Of a DNA stretch of 64,000 nt, positions 49,260-57,781 are shown in pieces. Below the pieces are notes generated by a model, which had not been told where the DNA came from, did no database searches, and worked only from the letters and a program-made list of their open reading frames with translations. Position 1 is the stretch's first letter; each line of letters starts with the position of its first letter. The DNA comes from JABDGM01 sp963738665 (GTDB taxonomy: Bacteria > Planctomycetota > Planctomycetia > Pirellulales > Lacipirellulaceae), in contig CAVTXL010000016.1 of assembly GCA_963738665.1 (NCBI GenBank), positions 544,521-608,520 on the forward strand, read 5' to 3'. The position numbers were made by a program, and so were the translations under genes.

Positions 49260-51551
49260 TTATCTGTTCGGTGTCACCAACAAGTTGTCCAGGTAGACCT
49301 CGGAATCGGGCGTGTTGCCGTACACGCCCGGCGTGCCGTGCAGATTGGGCGATTCGTCGACCAACTCCACAGTCCATTGATTGGGCTCGGGGTCGCCGCG
49401 CTTCCAAACCTTGCCGCGGACGATCGCCCGGTCTCCCTCGGGAACGACCATCAACTTGAGCGTGTACCAAGTGTTCGCGTCAGGAGCAAAATCAACGTCG
49501 GCATGCGTGCGAAATTCGCTTGGCGTCCACGAGTCGAGCCGCAGCTTCTTGTTCAGTCCGCGGACCGTCAATTGATAGCGGCTGTTGATCAGGCCGGCGT
49601 CGGAAATGTGCCCACCTTCGTCGCGCCATTGGAAATCGCCTTGGATCGTGTAATTGCTCAAGTCCGTCGGCCCCATCCAGACAAAGCTCCGCGTGCCCAG
49701 CTTGTTGTTCGGGTCTTTGGGAGTCGGCAGCTTGGTCAGTTTCGCCAAATACTTGTCACCGCCGTTGTCGCGCACGACCCACCGCACGCGGCCACCGATC
49801 CAAGTCAAAGGGGCCTTTTCAGCCTCGTTGAAATCGAACGTCCAGGGCAGCGGCGGTGTGACCCGCACGCGGGCCGTGCCTTTCAGGTCGCCCACCTGGC
49901 ATGTGACCAGCGTGCACTCGTGGCCGGCATCGGTCGGCGCCGTGTACTTGCCGTCCGCCGAAATCATGCCTACCCCGTCGACGCTGAATTTAGCTTCCGC
50001 CGCCGGCACTTCGCGCAAATATTGCCCCTTGGCATTAAACAGCCGGATGTGGTACGTCTGCTGCTCGCCTGGCTTTAGCAACGTATCGAAGGGGATGACC
50101 TGTACGACCGACGGGTTCGTGTCCGTCAGCGGCGATTCTCGGGGCAGCGGCGGCAGCGGATCGGCTGACGGCGTCTGGTCCGGCTTTCCGATGCAGTACA
50201 GCCCGAACAGCGTCGGCAGGTAGATGCGGCCGTGCGACACGGCCATCGAGCCCTCGCTCGCCGGCGAGCCGCCGCTGGCATCACGCGGCAAGCGGAACTT
50301 CTGCAGAAACTGTACGCCGCTTTCGGTCGGCTTCATGATGTTCCATTGGCCCGTATTCGTGCAGACGTAAATTTTGCCGTCCACGTACAGCGGCGTGCTC
50401 TTTTGAGCCGTTCCCAGCGCCGGCCGGGCGATCTGCTTGCCGGTCTTCGCGTCCAGGATGTACATCTTCGCGCCGTCGTCGACGAAATACAGCCGGTCGC
50501 CAACCATGATCGGCGAGCTGTCGCCGGCGGAAACCTCGTAATTCTCCCACAGCTCCTTGCCGGTCAGGTCGCCCGACATCCGCCCGTCGAGCGCCACGGC
50601 CCGGCCCTGGAAGTTGCCGGTCGGGTTCTCTTTGGCATGGCTGACAAAGACGCGCCCATCGAATGCCACGAGCGGCGAGACGTTGATGCCGGCTCGCGAC
50701 AACGGATAGTTCCAAATTGCCTTGCCGGTCCGTGGCTGCAACGACCACACCCCGCCGTCGCCCGAGGAGAACACCAGCGATTGCTGGCCGCCGATCGGCA
50801 TCACCGTCGGCGTACTATAAGTCGTGTCGTACGGGCTGATGCCCGTGCCGTTCATCCATCGCAGCTCGCCCGTCGCCTTGTCGAAGCACATAAAGCGATG
50901 TGCCGGCCGCGCCAGCCCGCCCCACTTCGCTTCATCGCCCCAGCCGACGACGACGGCGCTAATCAAAACCGTGTCTTCAAAGATGACCGGCACGTTCGTC
51001 CGGCCGCCGTATGTCGAAATCAACCCGAACTCTTCGTGCAGGCTGCGGTCCCAAACGACTTTGCCGGTGTCCCCTTCCAGGCAGCAGAAGTAGCCGCACA
51101 CACCTTGCACGTAGATGCGGCCGGTCTCCGGGTCGCCGGCCGGGGCCGACCAGCCGATTCGCGTGTCTGGCACGTCGGACAAGTACACGTTGAATCGGTG
51201 CTCCCAAATGGTCTTTCCCGTCGCCGCGTCGACGCACACGACCTTTTCGCCTTCGTTCGCCGTATCTCGCTTGTCGCGAACGATCGTGTAGACTTTTCCG
51301 CGCATTACGATCGGCGACGTTCGGCTGCCGAGATCCTCGCGCAGCCACACGAGATTACTATCCGGACCGCCTTCCGGGTTCCAATGGTCCGGCAAATCCT
51401 TTTCCATCGAGATGCGGTTCTGCTGCGGGCCCCGCCAATTCGGCCAATCCAGCGGATCTGCCTTTTGACCCAGTGACGTCCCGGCGAAATACAGCGAGGA
51501 CCCGATTCCCAAGGCAACGGCAGCGACGCGAAGCAAAAACCGCTGGGGCAT
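49260..51551 (-). CDS. PQQ-like beta-propeller protein with C-terminal beta-sandwich
   Basis: 763 residues from Met at 51551 (MPQRFLLRVAAVALG), preferred over 51569. A signal peptide is followed by WPNWRGPQQNRISMEKDLP, the planctomycete outer beta-propeller hallmark, and by blades such as VVCVDAATGKTIWEHRF and YILDAKTGKQIARP. The last third is different: TFDFNEAEKAPLTWIGGRVR and DEGGHISDAGLINSRYQ resemble a laminin-G/DUF1080-like sandwich that could bind glycans. It lies 117 nt upstream of the related gene and is probably co-transcribed with it. Confidence 0.85.
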   Translation of the reverse strand: MPQRFLLRVAAVALGIGSSLYFAGTSLGQKADPLDWPNWRGPQQNRISMEKDLPDHWNPEGGPDSNLVWLREDLGSRTSPIVMRGKVYTIVRDKRDTANEGEKVVCVDAATGKTIWEHRFNVYLSDVPDTRIGWSAPAGDPETGRIYVQGVCGYFCCLEGDTGKVVWDRSLHEEFGLISTYGGRTNVPVIFEDTVLISAVVVGWGDEAKWGGLARPAHRFMCFDKATGELRWMNGTGISPYDTTYSTPTVMPIGGQQSLVFSSGDGGVWSLQPRTGKAIWNYPLSRAGINVSPLVAFDGRVFVSHAKENPTGNFQGRAVALDGRMSGDLTGKELWENYEVSAGDSSPIMVGDRLYFVDDGAKMYILDAKTGKQIARPALGTAQKSTPLYVDGKIYVCTNTGQWNIMKPTESGVQFLQKFRLPRDASGGSPASEGSMAVSHGRIYLPTLFGLYCIGKPDQTPSADPLPPLPRESPLTDTNPSVVQVIPFDTLLKPGEQQTYHIRLFNAKGQYLREVPAAEAKFSVDGVGMISADGKYTAPTDAGHECTLVTCQVGDLKGTARVRVTPPLPWTFDFNEAEKAPLTWIGGRVRWVVRDNGGDKYLAKLTKLPTPKDPNNKLGTRSFVWMGPTDLSNYTIQGDFQWRDEGGHISDAGLINSRYQLTVRGLNKKLRLDSWTPSEFRTHADVDFAPDANTWYTLKLMVVPEGDRAIVRGKVWKRGDPEPNQWTVELVDESPNLHGTPGVYGNTPDSEVYLDNLLVTPNR

Positions 51552-52361
51552 GTTTGACATCTCCATCACGACAACTTATCGAAAGCGAAAAACTAGATCA
51601 CCGCGGTGATTCACCAGAGCATGAGTCGGACCGACCCGCCGGGCTCGGCAATGCTTGGCTGGTCGTTAGAGTTTACCCTACCGGCAAACCGGCGGGCGCG
51701 GCAAGGCGGAATGGCAAAACTTGCGGGAATTCATGACACAATCCCGCGGGCTGCCTCAATGCCGATTCCGGCCCAAAGAGACCGCGGCAGGCGTTCTACG
51801 GATGCCAGCCGCGAATTGTTCGTCCCTCGGCTGTCCTCCGTCTCAATTCGCACCCGCTCAACGGCCGGCACTGCCCTATGTTATGCCCCACCCTACGTTA
51901 CGCCCCGCCCGATTTCCGCCGCACAATCGGCAGCGCTTCGCCAACTTCCGCTGCGCCGAAAAGTCGCCCTAACACGTATAGCGAGCGCATGACTGAAATC
52001 TGCTTGCGATCATTCAAGCGCCCTTCCGAACCCGGCCGATACGATGGATGCCGCCAGTGATGCACCCGCGTGCCGCGGCGGCCACGTTTGTGTGTCAGCT
52101 CACCGGCCCGGACTACTTCGAGCTATGGATTGGCTCGACTGGTGCTGACGCCCACCGTTGGAACCCCCCGCAAGCCCGCCCGAGTTTCCGACTCCCGGCA
52201 CTTTTAAGTGCCCCTTACGCCGGCTTCACCTACCTGTTCGGCGTAGCCATGCGTCCGTCCGTCACGGTCCGGTTCACGAGCCGGCGTGGGGCGGCATCGC
52301 GCGTTGCCGGAAGTCGGCAAACATCTTGCCCGTGGTTCCAGCACATAGGAGACGATGTTCG
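51552..52361. other. Long gap upstream of the Cys-rich gene
   Basis: About 810 nt with no gene I can support; frames here lead without conserved sequence into the Cys-rich gene. Two near-direct copies of CTATGTTATGCCCCACC and CTACGTTACGCCCCGCC lie at about 51877-51911. The promoter and leader of the Cys-rich gene should be at the right end. Confidence 0.45.
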
Positions 52362-53255
52362 ATGAAGTGGAACTTTTTGGGAGCGCTCATGTTGAGCATC
52401 GCCCTGGCCAGCCCAAGCTTCGGCTTCGGCTTGCTGGATCGGATGCTCGGCTGCGGGTGTGGTTGCGGCTGCGAGCCCAGCTGCGCCTGCTGCGAAAAAT
52501 CGTGCTGTGCCGAGCCCAGCTGCTGTGCCCAGTCCAGTTGTGGCTGTGAGGCAAGCTGCGGCTGCAACGCCTGCTCCAGCTGCAATAGCTGTGGCGGCTG
52601 CTGCATCCTCGACGGCCTGTTCGGCTGCTTCTGCGGCCACAACAGTTGCGGTTGCGGATCGAGCTGCGGTTGTGAGCAATCGTGCGGCTGCAGCTCCAAC
52701 TGCGGTTGCGAAGCCTCGTGCGGCTGCAATAGCTGTGGTTCGAGCTGTGGCAATAGCTGTGGTTGCGGACACGGCTGCTGTCTGCTCGACGGCCTCTGCG
52801 GCCTGTTCAGTTGCGGCCATAGCTGTGGCTGCGGTTCGAGCTGTGGTTGCGGCGAAGCTTCCTGCGGCTGCAGCTCCAATAGCTGCGGTTGCGAAGCCTC
52901 GTGCGGCTGCAACAGTTGCGGTTCGAGCTGCGGCTGCGGTTCGAGCTGTGGTTGCGGCGGACGTAGCTGCTGCCTGCTGGACAGCCTGTGCGGTATGTTC
53001 AGCTGCGGCCATAGCTGTGGCTGTGGTTGCGGCGAAGCTTCCTGCGGCTGCAGCAGCAATAGCTGCGGTTGCGGCTCGAGCTGCGGTTGCGGTTGCGGTT
53101 CTTCGGAGCAGGCTCCGGCCGCCGCTCCGGCCGCTCCGCAAGCCCCGGCTGGCGCCGGCGCTTCGCTGATGCCGGTTCCGCCGCGCCCGATGGCGGATCC
53201 GAACGCCTCGATTGCCCGCCCCCGCAACGTGGTTCGCACGAGCTTCGTTCGCTAA
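52362..53255 (+). CDS. Secreted Cys/Gly/Ser-rich repeat protein
   Basis: 297 residues. AGGAGA lies ~8-9 nt before the ATG at 52362, which fixes the start. A signal peptide (LGALMLSIALASPSFG) precedes about 69 cysteines by hand count, almost one residue in four. Most are in SCGC, SSCGC, EASCGC and CGHSCGCG units. Three large modules each begin with CCILDGLFGC, CCLLDGLCGLFSC or CCLLDSLCGMFSC, followed by CGH. The last ~60 residues are Ala/Pro-rich. No family function is known to me. Possible roles are disulfide-cross-linked envelope material or metal binding. The strong repeat at DNA level implies tandem duplication. Confidence 0.85.
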   Translation: MKWNFLGALMLSIALASPSFGFGLLDRMLGCGCGCGCEPSCACCEKSCCAEPSCCAQSSCGCEASCGCNACSSCNSCGGCCILDGLFGCFCGHNSCGCGSSCGCEQSCGCSSNCGCEASCGCNSCGSSCGNSCGCGHGCCLLDGLCGLFSCGHSCGCGSSCGCGEASCGCSSNSCGCEASCGCNSCGSSCGCGSSCGCGGRSCCLLDSLCGMFSCGHSCGCGCGEASCGCSSNSCGCGSSCGCGCGSSEQAPAAAPAAPQAPAGAGASLMPVPPRPMADPNASIARPRNVVRTSFVR

Positions 53256-53285
53256 GCGGAACATCATCCAACGGATGATCTACGC

Positions 53286-53324
53286 GCCTGCCCTGGGTGG
53301 AAACATCCAGGGCAGGCTTTTTTT
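53286..53324 (+). terminator. Strong intrinsic terminator of the Cys-rich gene
   Basis: GCCTGCCCTGG (53286-53296) pairs with CCAGGGCAGGC (53307-53317) around a 10-nt loop and is followed by seven Ts. It lies ~30 nt after the stop codon. Confidence 0.92.
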
Positions 53325-53350
53325 GTAGCAGGCACGCTCCGCGTGCCGCA
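53325..53350. repeat. Partial REP-like repeat
   Basis: GTAGCAGGCACGCTCCGCGT and GCCGCAG follow the terminator directly. This is the left arm of the palindrome family at 8730 and 10149; the right arm is missing here. Confidence 0.6.
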
Positions 53351-53463
53351 GCAGCCCGCGAGGAAACGGGTCCGCCGTAAGTTAGGTGATTATGCGATCA
53401 GGTGAGTAGGTGGTGTACCGTCAGACTGCGTACTCACCGACTTTTCTACTTACGCTTAGCCAT

Positions 53464-53874
53464 TCACCTCGCCGCCCGCTCTTGCGGCGACACGATCCGC
53501 CCAATCCGCAGGCCGAATTTGTCGCCCACCTTGACGACTTCGCCGGTGGCGACGGTCAGCTCTCCCACGGTTAGCTCCATCGGCTCGTCAAACGTCTTCT
53601 CGAACTTCACAATGGTCCCCGGCCCCATCTCAATGATCTCATGAATGGGTCGCCGTTGATTCGCCAGCGACACCGTCACCACCACTGGGATCTTGAGCAC
53701 GTTCCGTGTTTGCGACGACAGTTTCGTCGGGTCGAATCCACCCGTCGTTGCGAGGGAGGGTGACTCTGCGGTCGTTTCCGGCTCCAGCGCCGTCGCTGCT
53801 GCGTCCGGCGCGGCCGCCTCGGCTTCTGCCGTCTCAGCCGCTTCGACCGCGTTTTCGGGGGCTGCTTCCGCCAT
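53464..53874 (-). CDS. FliN/SpoA-domain protein
   Basis: 136 residues. A ~45-residue Ala/Glu/Thr-rich acidic N-terminus precedes a C-terminal SpoA domain (LKIPVVVTVSLANQRRPIHE, GPGTIVKFEKTFDEPMELTV, VGDKFGLRIGRIVSPQER) as in the flagellar switch protein FliN/YscQ. FliN forms part of the C-ring that controls rotation direction. No other flagellar gene is near. The stand-alone position fits planctomycete genomes, where flagellar genes are scattered. Confidence 0.82.
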   Translation of the reverse strand: MAEAAPENAVEAAETAEAEAAAPDAAATALEPETTAESPSLATTGGFDPTKLSSQTRNVLKIPVVVTVSLANQRRPIHEIIEMGPGTIVKFEKTFDEPMELTVGELTVATGEVVKVGDKFGLRIGRIVSPQERAAR

Positions 53875-54090
53875 GCCTGCTTTCGCCGGATGAGAAGAAT
53901 CGCTAAAGAAAGCGACCGCGCAATATGTCCTGGTAGTTATCGACCAGCCGCACTGTCAAACTTTGCCCAGCCGCTCGCGGCGCACGCATTCCTCCCTCGC
54001 AGGCCCGCCGATCGCGTCTATAATTGTCTCAGCCAAGGCTGCATCGCAGCCAGCACCAAGCTAGCTTTGCCACTTCCCCCCTTATTCAAC

Positions 54091-55249
54091 ATGCCCGCTA
54101 CACTGCCAGCCCCGCCTCCCACGAATGATCTCCAGCCCTACAAATCGCTGGAGAACGACACCCTGGCCGCGCGCATCCAGGCCGTTCGCAACGAGATGGG
54201 CCCGCGGCTGCTGATCCTCGGCCACCACTACCAGCAGGACGAGGTGATCGCCCTGGCCGATCTGCGCGGCGATAGCTATCAGCTCAGCCAGATGGCGGCC
54301 GAGAGCGGCGAATGCCGGGCGATCGCCTTCTGCGGCGTCCACTTCATGGCCGAGACGGCCGACATCCTGGCCAACCGGCCCGAAAAGCTCGCCGAGCGCG
54401 GCGGCGAGCGCGTGACCGTCATCCTGCCCGACATGGCCGCCGGCTGCTCGATGGCCGACATGGCCGCGATCGACCAGGTCGAAGACGCCTGGGACGAACT
54501 GGGCGAGGTGATCGACACCGACGACATCACGCCGGTCACGTACATCAACTCGGCCGCCAGCCTGAAGGCCTTCGGCGGCCGCCACGGCGGCATCGTCTGC
54601 ACCTCGAGCAACGCCGGGGCCGTGCTCGAATGGGCCTTCGACCGCACGAAGACGCCCGGCGGCGCGCGTGATGTTCTTCCCCGATCAGCACCTGGGCCGC
54701 AACACGGCCCTCGGCATGGGCATTCCGCTCGACCAAGATGCCGGTCTGGGACCCGTACGCCGACGACCTGGGCGGCAACACGCGCGCAGCAGCTCGAGCA
54801 AAGCAACGTGGTGCTGTGGAAGGGCCATTGCAGCGTCCACCAGATGTTCCGGCCGGAGCACGTCGACATGTTCCGCGAAAAGCACCCCGGCATCAAAATC
54901 CTGGTGCATCCCGAGTGCCCGCGCGAAGTGGTCGAGCTGGCCGACGAATAGCGGCTCGACCGGCAAGATCATCACGACGGTCGAAGCAGCCCCGCCGGGC
55001 ACGAAGTGGGCCATCGGCACCGAGCTGCACCTGGTCAACCGCCTGAAGCAGGAGCATCCCGAGCAGGAGATTCACTTCCTCTCGCCGGTCGTCTGCATGT
55101 GCGCCACGATGTACCGCATCGACCTGGCCCACCTCTGCTGGAGCCTGGAAAACCTCGCCGCCGGCACGCCGGTCAACGTGATCGAGGTCGACGAAGAAAC
55201 GGCCCACTGGTCGCTCGTGGCCCTCGAGCGGATGCTGGAAGTTAAGTGA
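54091..55249 (+). CDS. nadA: Quinolinate synthase A (several frameshifts)
   Basis: NadA condenses iminoaspartate with dihydroxyacetone phosphate to quinolinate in NAD synthesis and carries a 4Fe-4S cluster. Blocks present in order: LLILGHHYQQDEVIALADL, IAFCGVHFMAETADIL, VTVILPDMAAGCSMADMAA, VTYINSAASLKAF, GIVCTSSNAGAVLEWAF, FFPDQHLGRNTALGMGI, VWDPYADDLGGNT, VVLWKGHCSVHQMF, GIKILVHPECPREVVELAD, KWAIGTELHLVNRL and VVCMCATMYRIDL. The likely cluster ligands are the cysteines in FCGVH, IVCTSS and VVCMC. Frame changes occur near 54662, 54740, 54780 and 54948; the last leaves a premature TAG. No block is missing, so this is probably indel-rich sequence, not a true pseudogene. It is divergent from the FliN gene. 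Confidence 0.88.
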
Positions 55250-55318
55250 GCGCTGCCCTCGAGCGAGGAAAGGCCGCGGTGCTACGCACCGCCGTGCCGG
55301 TGGTGCGTAGCACTGCGG

Positions 55319-56361
55319 CTATTTCCCTTCGTTGCGCTGCGTTTCGGCGCTCCGCCGCGTCCAAACCGCCGGCAACAAAGACAGAACCACAAACACAACT
55401 AGTGAATACACCGTATTCCATTTCACGACCGTCACTTCCTCGCGCTCGACATACTGATCCGGCGACACATAGTCGTCGACCCCTGGTTCACCCCCGGCAA
55501 CCGTAAAAAGCCCCCGTGCGACCGCTGGGTCGGCAAGTTGCCCGATGAATTCAACGTGGCTGTCGCAAAAGGCGACATTCCGCTGCGACGTTTTGCAATA
55601 CGTCGCCGCTAAAAATCCGTCGTCTACCAGCATGTGCCCAGACCCTTCGTTCGTGGTCAACAGCTTTACCGCCTCATCGAGCGAAACGTCCCGCGGCTCC
55701 ATCCAGTTCACGCCCCGACCGCTGTCCTCCACAAGGGCAATGGTGTGGGCCGTCCCATCCAAAGTCTCGATGAACTTGCGGCCTTTATCGCCTGGAAAGG
55801 CTGTTTCATCTCCGACAATGGCAAAGTAGTTCGTTTCCGTCTTGCCGCCACTCGCTCTCGGATACCGTTCCGACGGGCAGCGAAACACTTCCGGCATCTG
55901 CTGCGCCAGCTTGCTATTGTTCGGCCCGTTCCACGGCTCGTTGAAGTCATATAGTTCGTACAGCGCCTGCTCCTCCAAATACGGCAGTATCAACACCCGC
56001 CAGCTATGCATCGGCTTGCCATTGGCATCGGCGATATAGGCGGGTGGCAAACTTCTATGGGCCGATTCATAATTCAGTATCGCAATGATAAGTTGCTTCT
56101 CGTCGATCTGACACTGATTCCGCCGTCCCCCGTCCCGCGCCGAGCCCATCGCCGGCAGGAATACGAGCGCGGATAGAATCGCGATCAGCAGAAAGATTAA
56201 GAACAAGCGAGAAAAACTGAAGGGACGCTCTCGCGAGTAATAGCCCCACGCCCAAAACGCCAGCACAAAGCCCGCCGCCAGAATCCCACGCGCCCAAACG
56301 TCGCCAGCGCCGCGGCGACCACGGCAAACACGTAAAATACCGTCCACAACCGAAAGCTCAT
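55319..56361 (-). CDS. DUF1559-type membrane protein, second of a tandem pair (one frameshift)
   Basis: ~347 residues. The ATG at 56361 overlaps the stop of the upstream paralogue (ATGA), suggesting translational coupling. Two N-terminal hydrophobic helices precede a DUF1559-like core (RRNQCQIDEKQLIIAIL, LPPAYIADANGKPMHSWRVL, LPYLEEQALYELYDFNEPWN, VAFCDSHVEFI) and a C-terminal helix. The frame changes near 56292 (ALATFG then WARGILAAG). DUF1559 proteins usually carry a prepilin-like N-terminus; this one has a multi-helix anchor instead. The function is unknown. Confidence 0.75.
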
Positions 56362-57395
56362 GCGGTTACCTGCACATCGCCGACCGGCGCCGCCTCCACT
56401 GTCTTCGCCGCCGGCCTTCGCCGCATTGCCCAAGGCAACGGCACAAAGCAAAGCGTCGCAAACACCCCAAACACATAACACTTCGCGTAGTCCAATTCAG
56501 GCCGCGCGGCCACGGCAAAGTCGTCCGGAATTAATTCGCCTCCATCGACCGTCAACAGCGCCGCCGCAACCTCGCGCGACAGCGGCCGACGCAAAAACTC
56601 CGCGTGGCCATCCGCAAATGCCACACAGCGCCCGTACGAATGTTTATAGAAAAACCCGTCGTTTGCGGGATGCCCGTCGGTCTCCTCTGCCTGCGTACTT
56701 AACAGCTCCACAGCCTCGTCGAATGTCAGCTCCTTTGGCTCTGCCCAATTTGCCTGTTTGCTGTGACATTCGATGAAAAAGATTGTCGTAGCGGTACCAT
56801 CCGTGAAATCAGAAAGTGGTCGTCCAGTCGCACCGCGGAACGCTGACCTCGGATCGACTACGGCGTAGTAGTCGGTCGTCGCCGCCGACAGCGCGTGCGC
56901 AGGGCACTGGAAATCCTCATTTCTGGTCGTGGAAAATGTCCAATTCGCCGGGTCATCCCACGCCCTGGTCCGATTAAAATACGTGCCGGGCCACGTGCCA
57001 ATGCCAAGCTCCATGTACGGAAGCACTTCCACGCGCCAACTTAACAACGGCATCCCGTCGGGATCGGCCACATATGCGGGTGGAAGCCGGTGCCGAGCAG
57101 TTTCGAAGTTCAGCGCTCCGAGTGCCAAATGCCTAATTTCATTGAGACACTGATTTCGCTGCCCGGACTCGCGCATGCCCACATCGAAGGCCGGGCCGAG
57201 AAGAAGTCCTAAGAACCAAAGACCTAGAAACGCAATCAAAACTATTGCCAACGATCTCTGCGGTGGGTCATGGAATAGGCCCACCCAAGTACCGAGTACA
57301 GTCACGGCAATTGCAACCCCCCAAGCCCCAAACGTCGCCAGCGCCGCGGCCACCACGGCGAACACGTAGAACACGGTCCACAGACGAAACGACAT
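56358..57395 (-). CDS. DUF1559-type membrane protein, first of a tandem pair
   Basis: 345 residues. N-terminal membrane helices begin MSFRLWTVFYVF, identical over the first ~23 residues to the downstream paralogue. A second helix (LAIVLIAFLGLWFLGLLLGP) is followed by a DUF1559 core (GQRNQCLNEIRHLALGALNF, RLPPAYVADPDGMPLLSWRV, EVLPYMELGI, CVAFADGHAEFL) and a C-terminal helix. The reading frame is intact. Its stop overlaps the downstream start by 4 nt. The common N-terminus suggests a recent duplication or gene conversion. Confidence 0.8.
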   Translation of the reverse strand: MSFRLWTVFYVFAVVAAALATFGAWGVAIAVTVLGTWVGLFHDPPQRSLAIVLIAFLGLWFLGLLLGPAFDVGMRESGQRNQCLNEIRHLALGALNFETARHRLPPAYVADPDGMPLLSWRVEVLPYMELGIGTWPGTYFNRTRAWDDPANWTFSTTRNEDFQCPAHALSAATTDYYAVVDPRSAFRGATGRPLSDFTDGTATTIFFIECHSKQANWAEPKELTFDEAVELLSTQAEETDGHPANDGFFYKHSYGRCVAFADGHAEFLRRPLSREVAAALLTVDGGELIPDDFAVAARPELDYAKCYVFGVFATLCFVPLPWAMRRRPAAKTVEAAPVGDVQVTA

Positions 57396-57781
57396 TGAAA
57401 ATAGCGCGCAGAGACAGATTCTCGCAGTGACTTTGCCGCAGCAACTGACGAGTCAGCTTCCTACATTGTGGCGTGATCCCTCTCGCCAAGCAACGGATTG
57501 GTTTGAATTCGGCCGCGCGATATGCTATGCTGCACTTCGGCCGGTCGTCTCGCTGGGTACGCTTATGTGACTTGAAGATTCGTGCGCCGTTCTACCGCAA
57601 CATTGAGAAACAAACCGTCAGCAATTGAAATGAATTCATCGAATTGTGCGCTGCCACATTCGCGAAATCATGCTGTTGTCCAGGGCCAGCGGCCGACGGA
57701 GGGTGCACAATTGCCCGACTTTTGCACCATTGTGTGGGACCCCCAACTCGGTGCAGAATTCATTTCGACCGGCATTGGACG
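57396..57781. other. Gap between the DUF1559 pair and the phosphoesterase
   Basis: About 385 nt. Frames such as 57582-57791 (+) and 57646-57921 (+) have no recognisable features and part of them overlaps the phosphoesterase gene. Nothing can be supported. Confidence 0.45.

Noticed and set aside
52230..53267. Long leftward frames (345 and 321 codons) opposite the Cys-rich gene
   Set aside because: Their Ala/Thr- or Pro/Gln-rich sequence is the mirror of the TGC/GGC codon repeats on the plus strand; no start signal or family feature.
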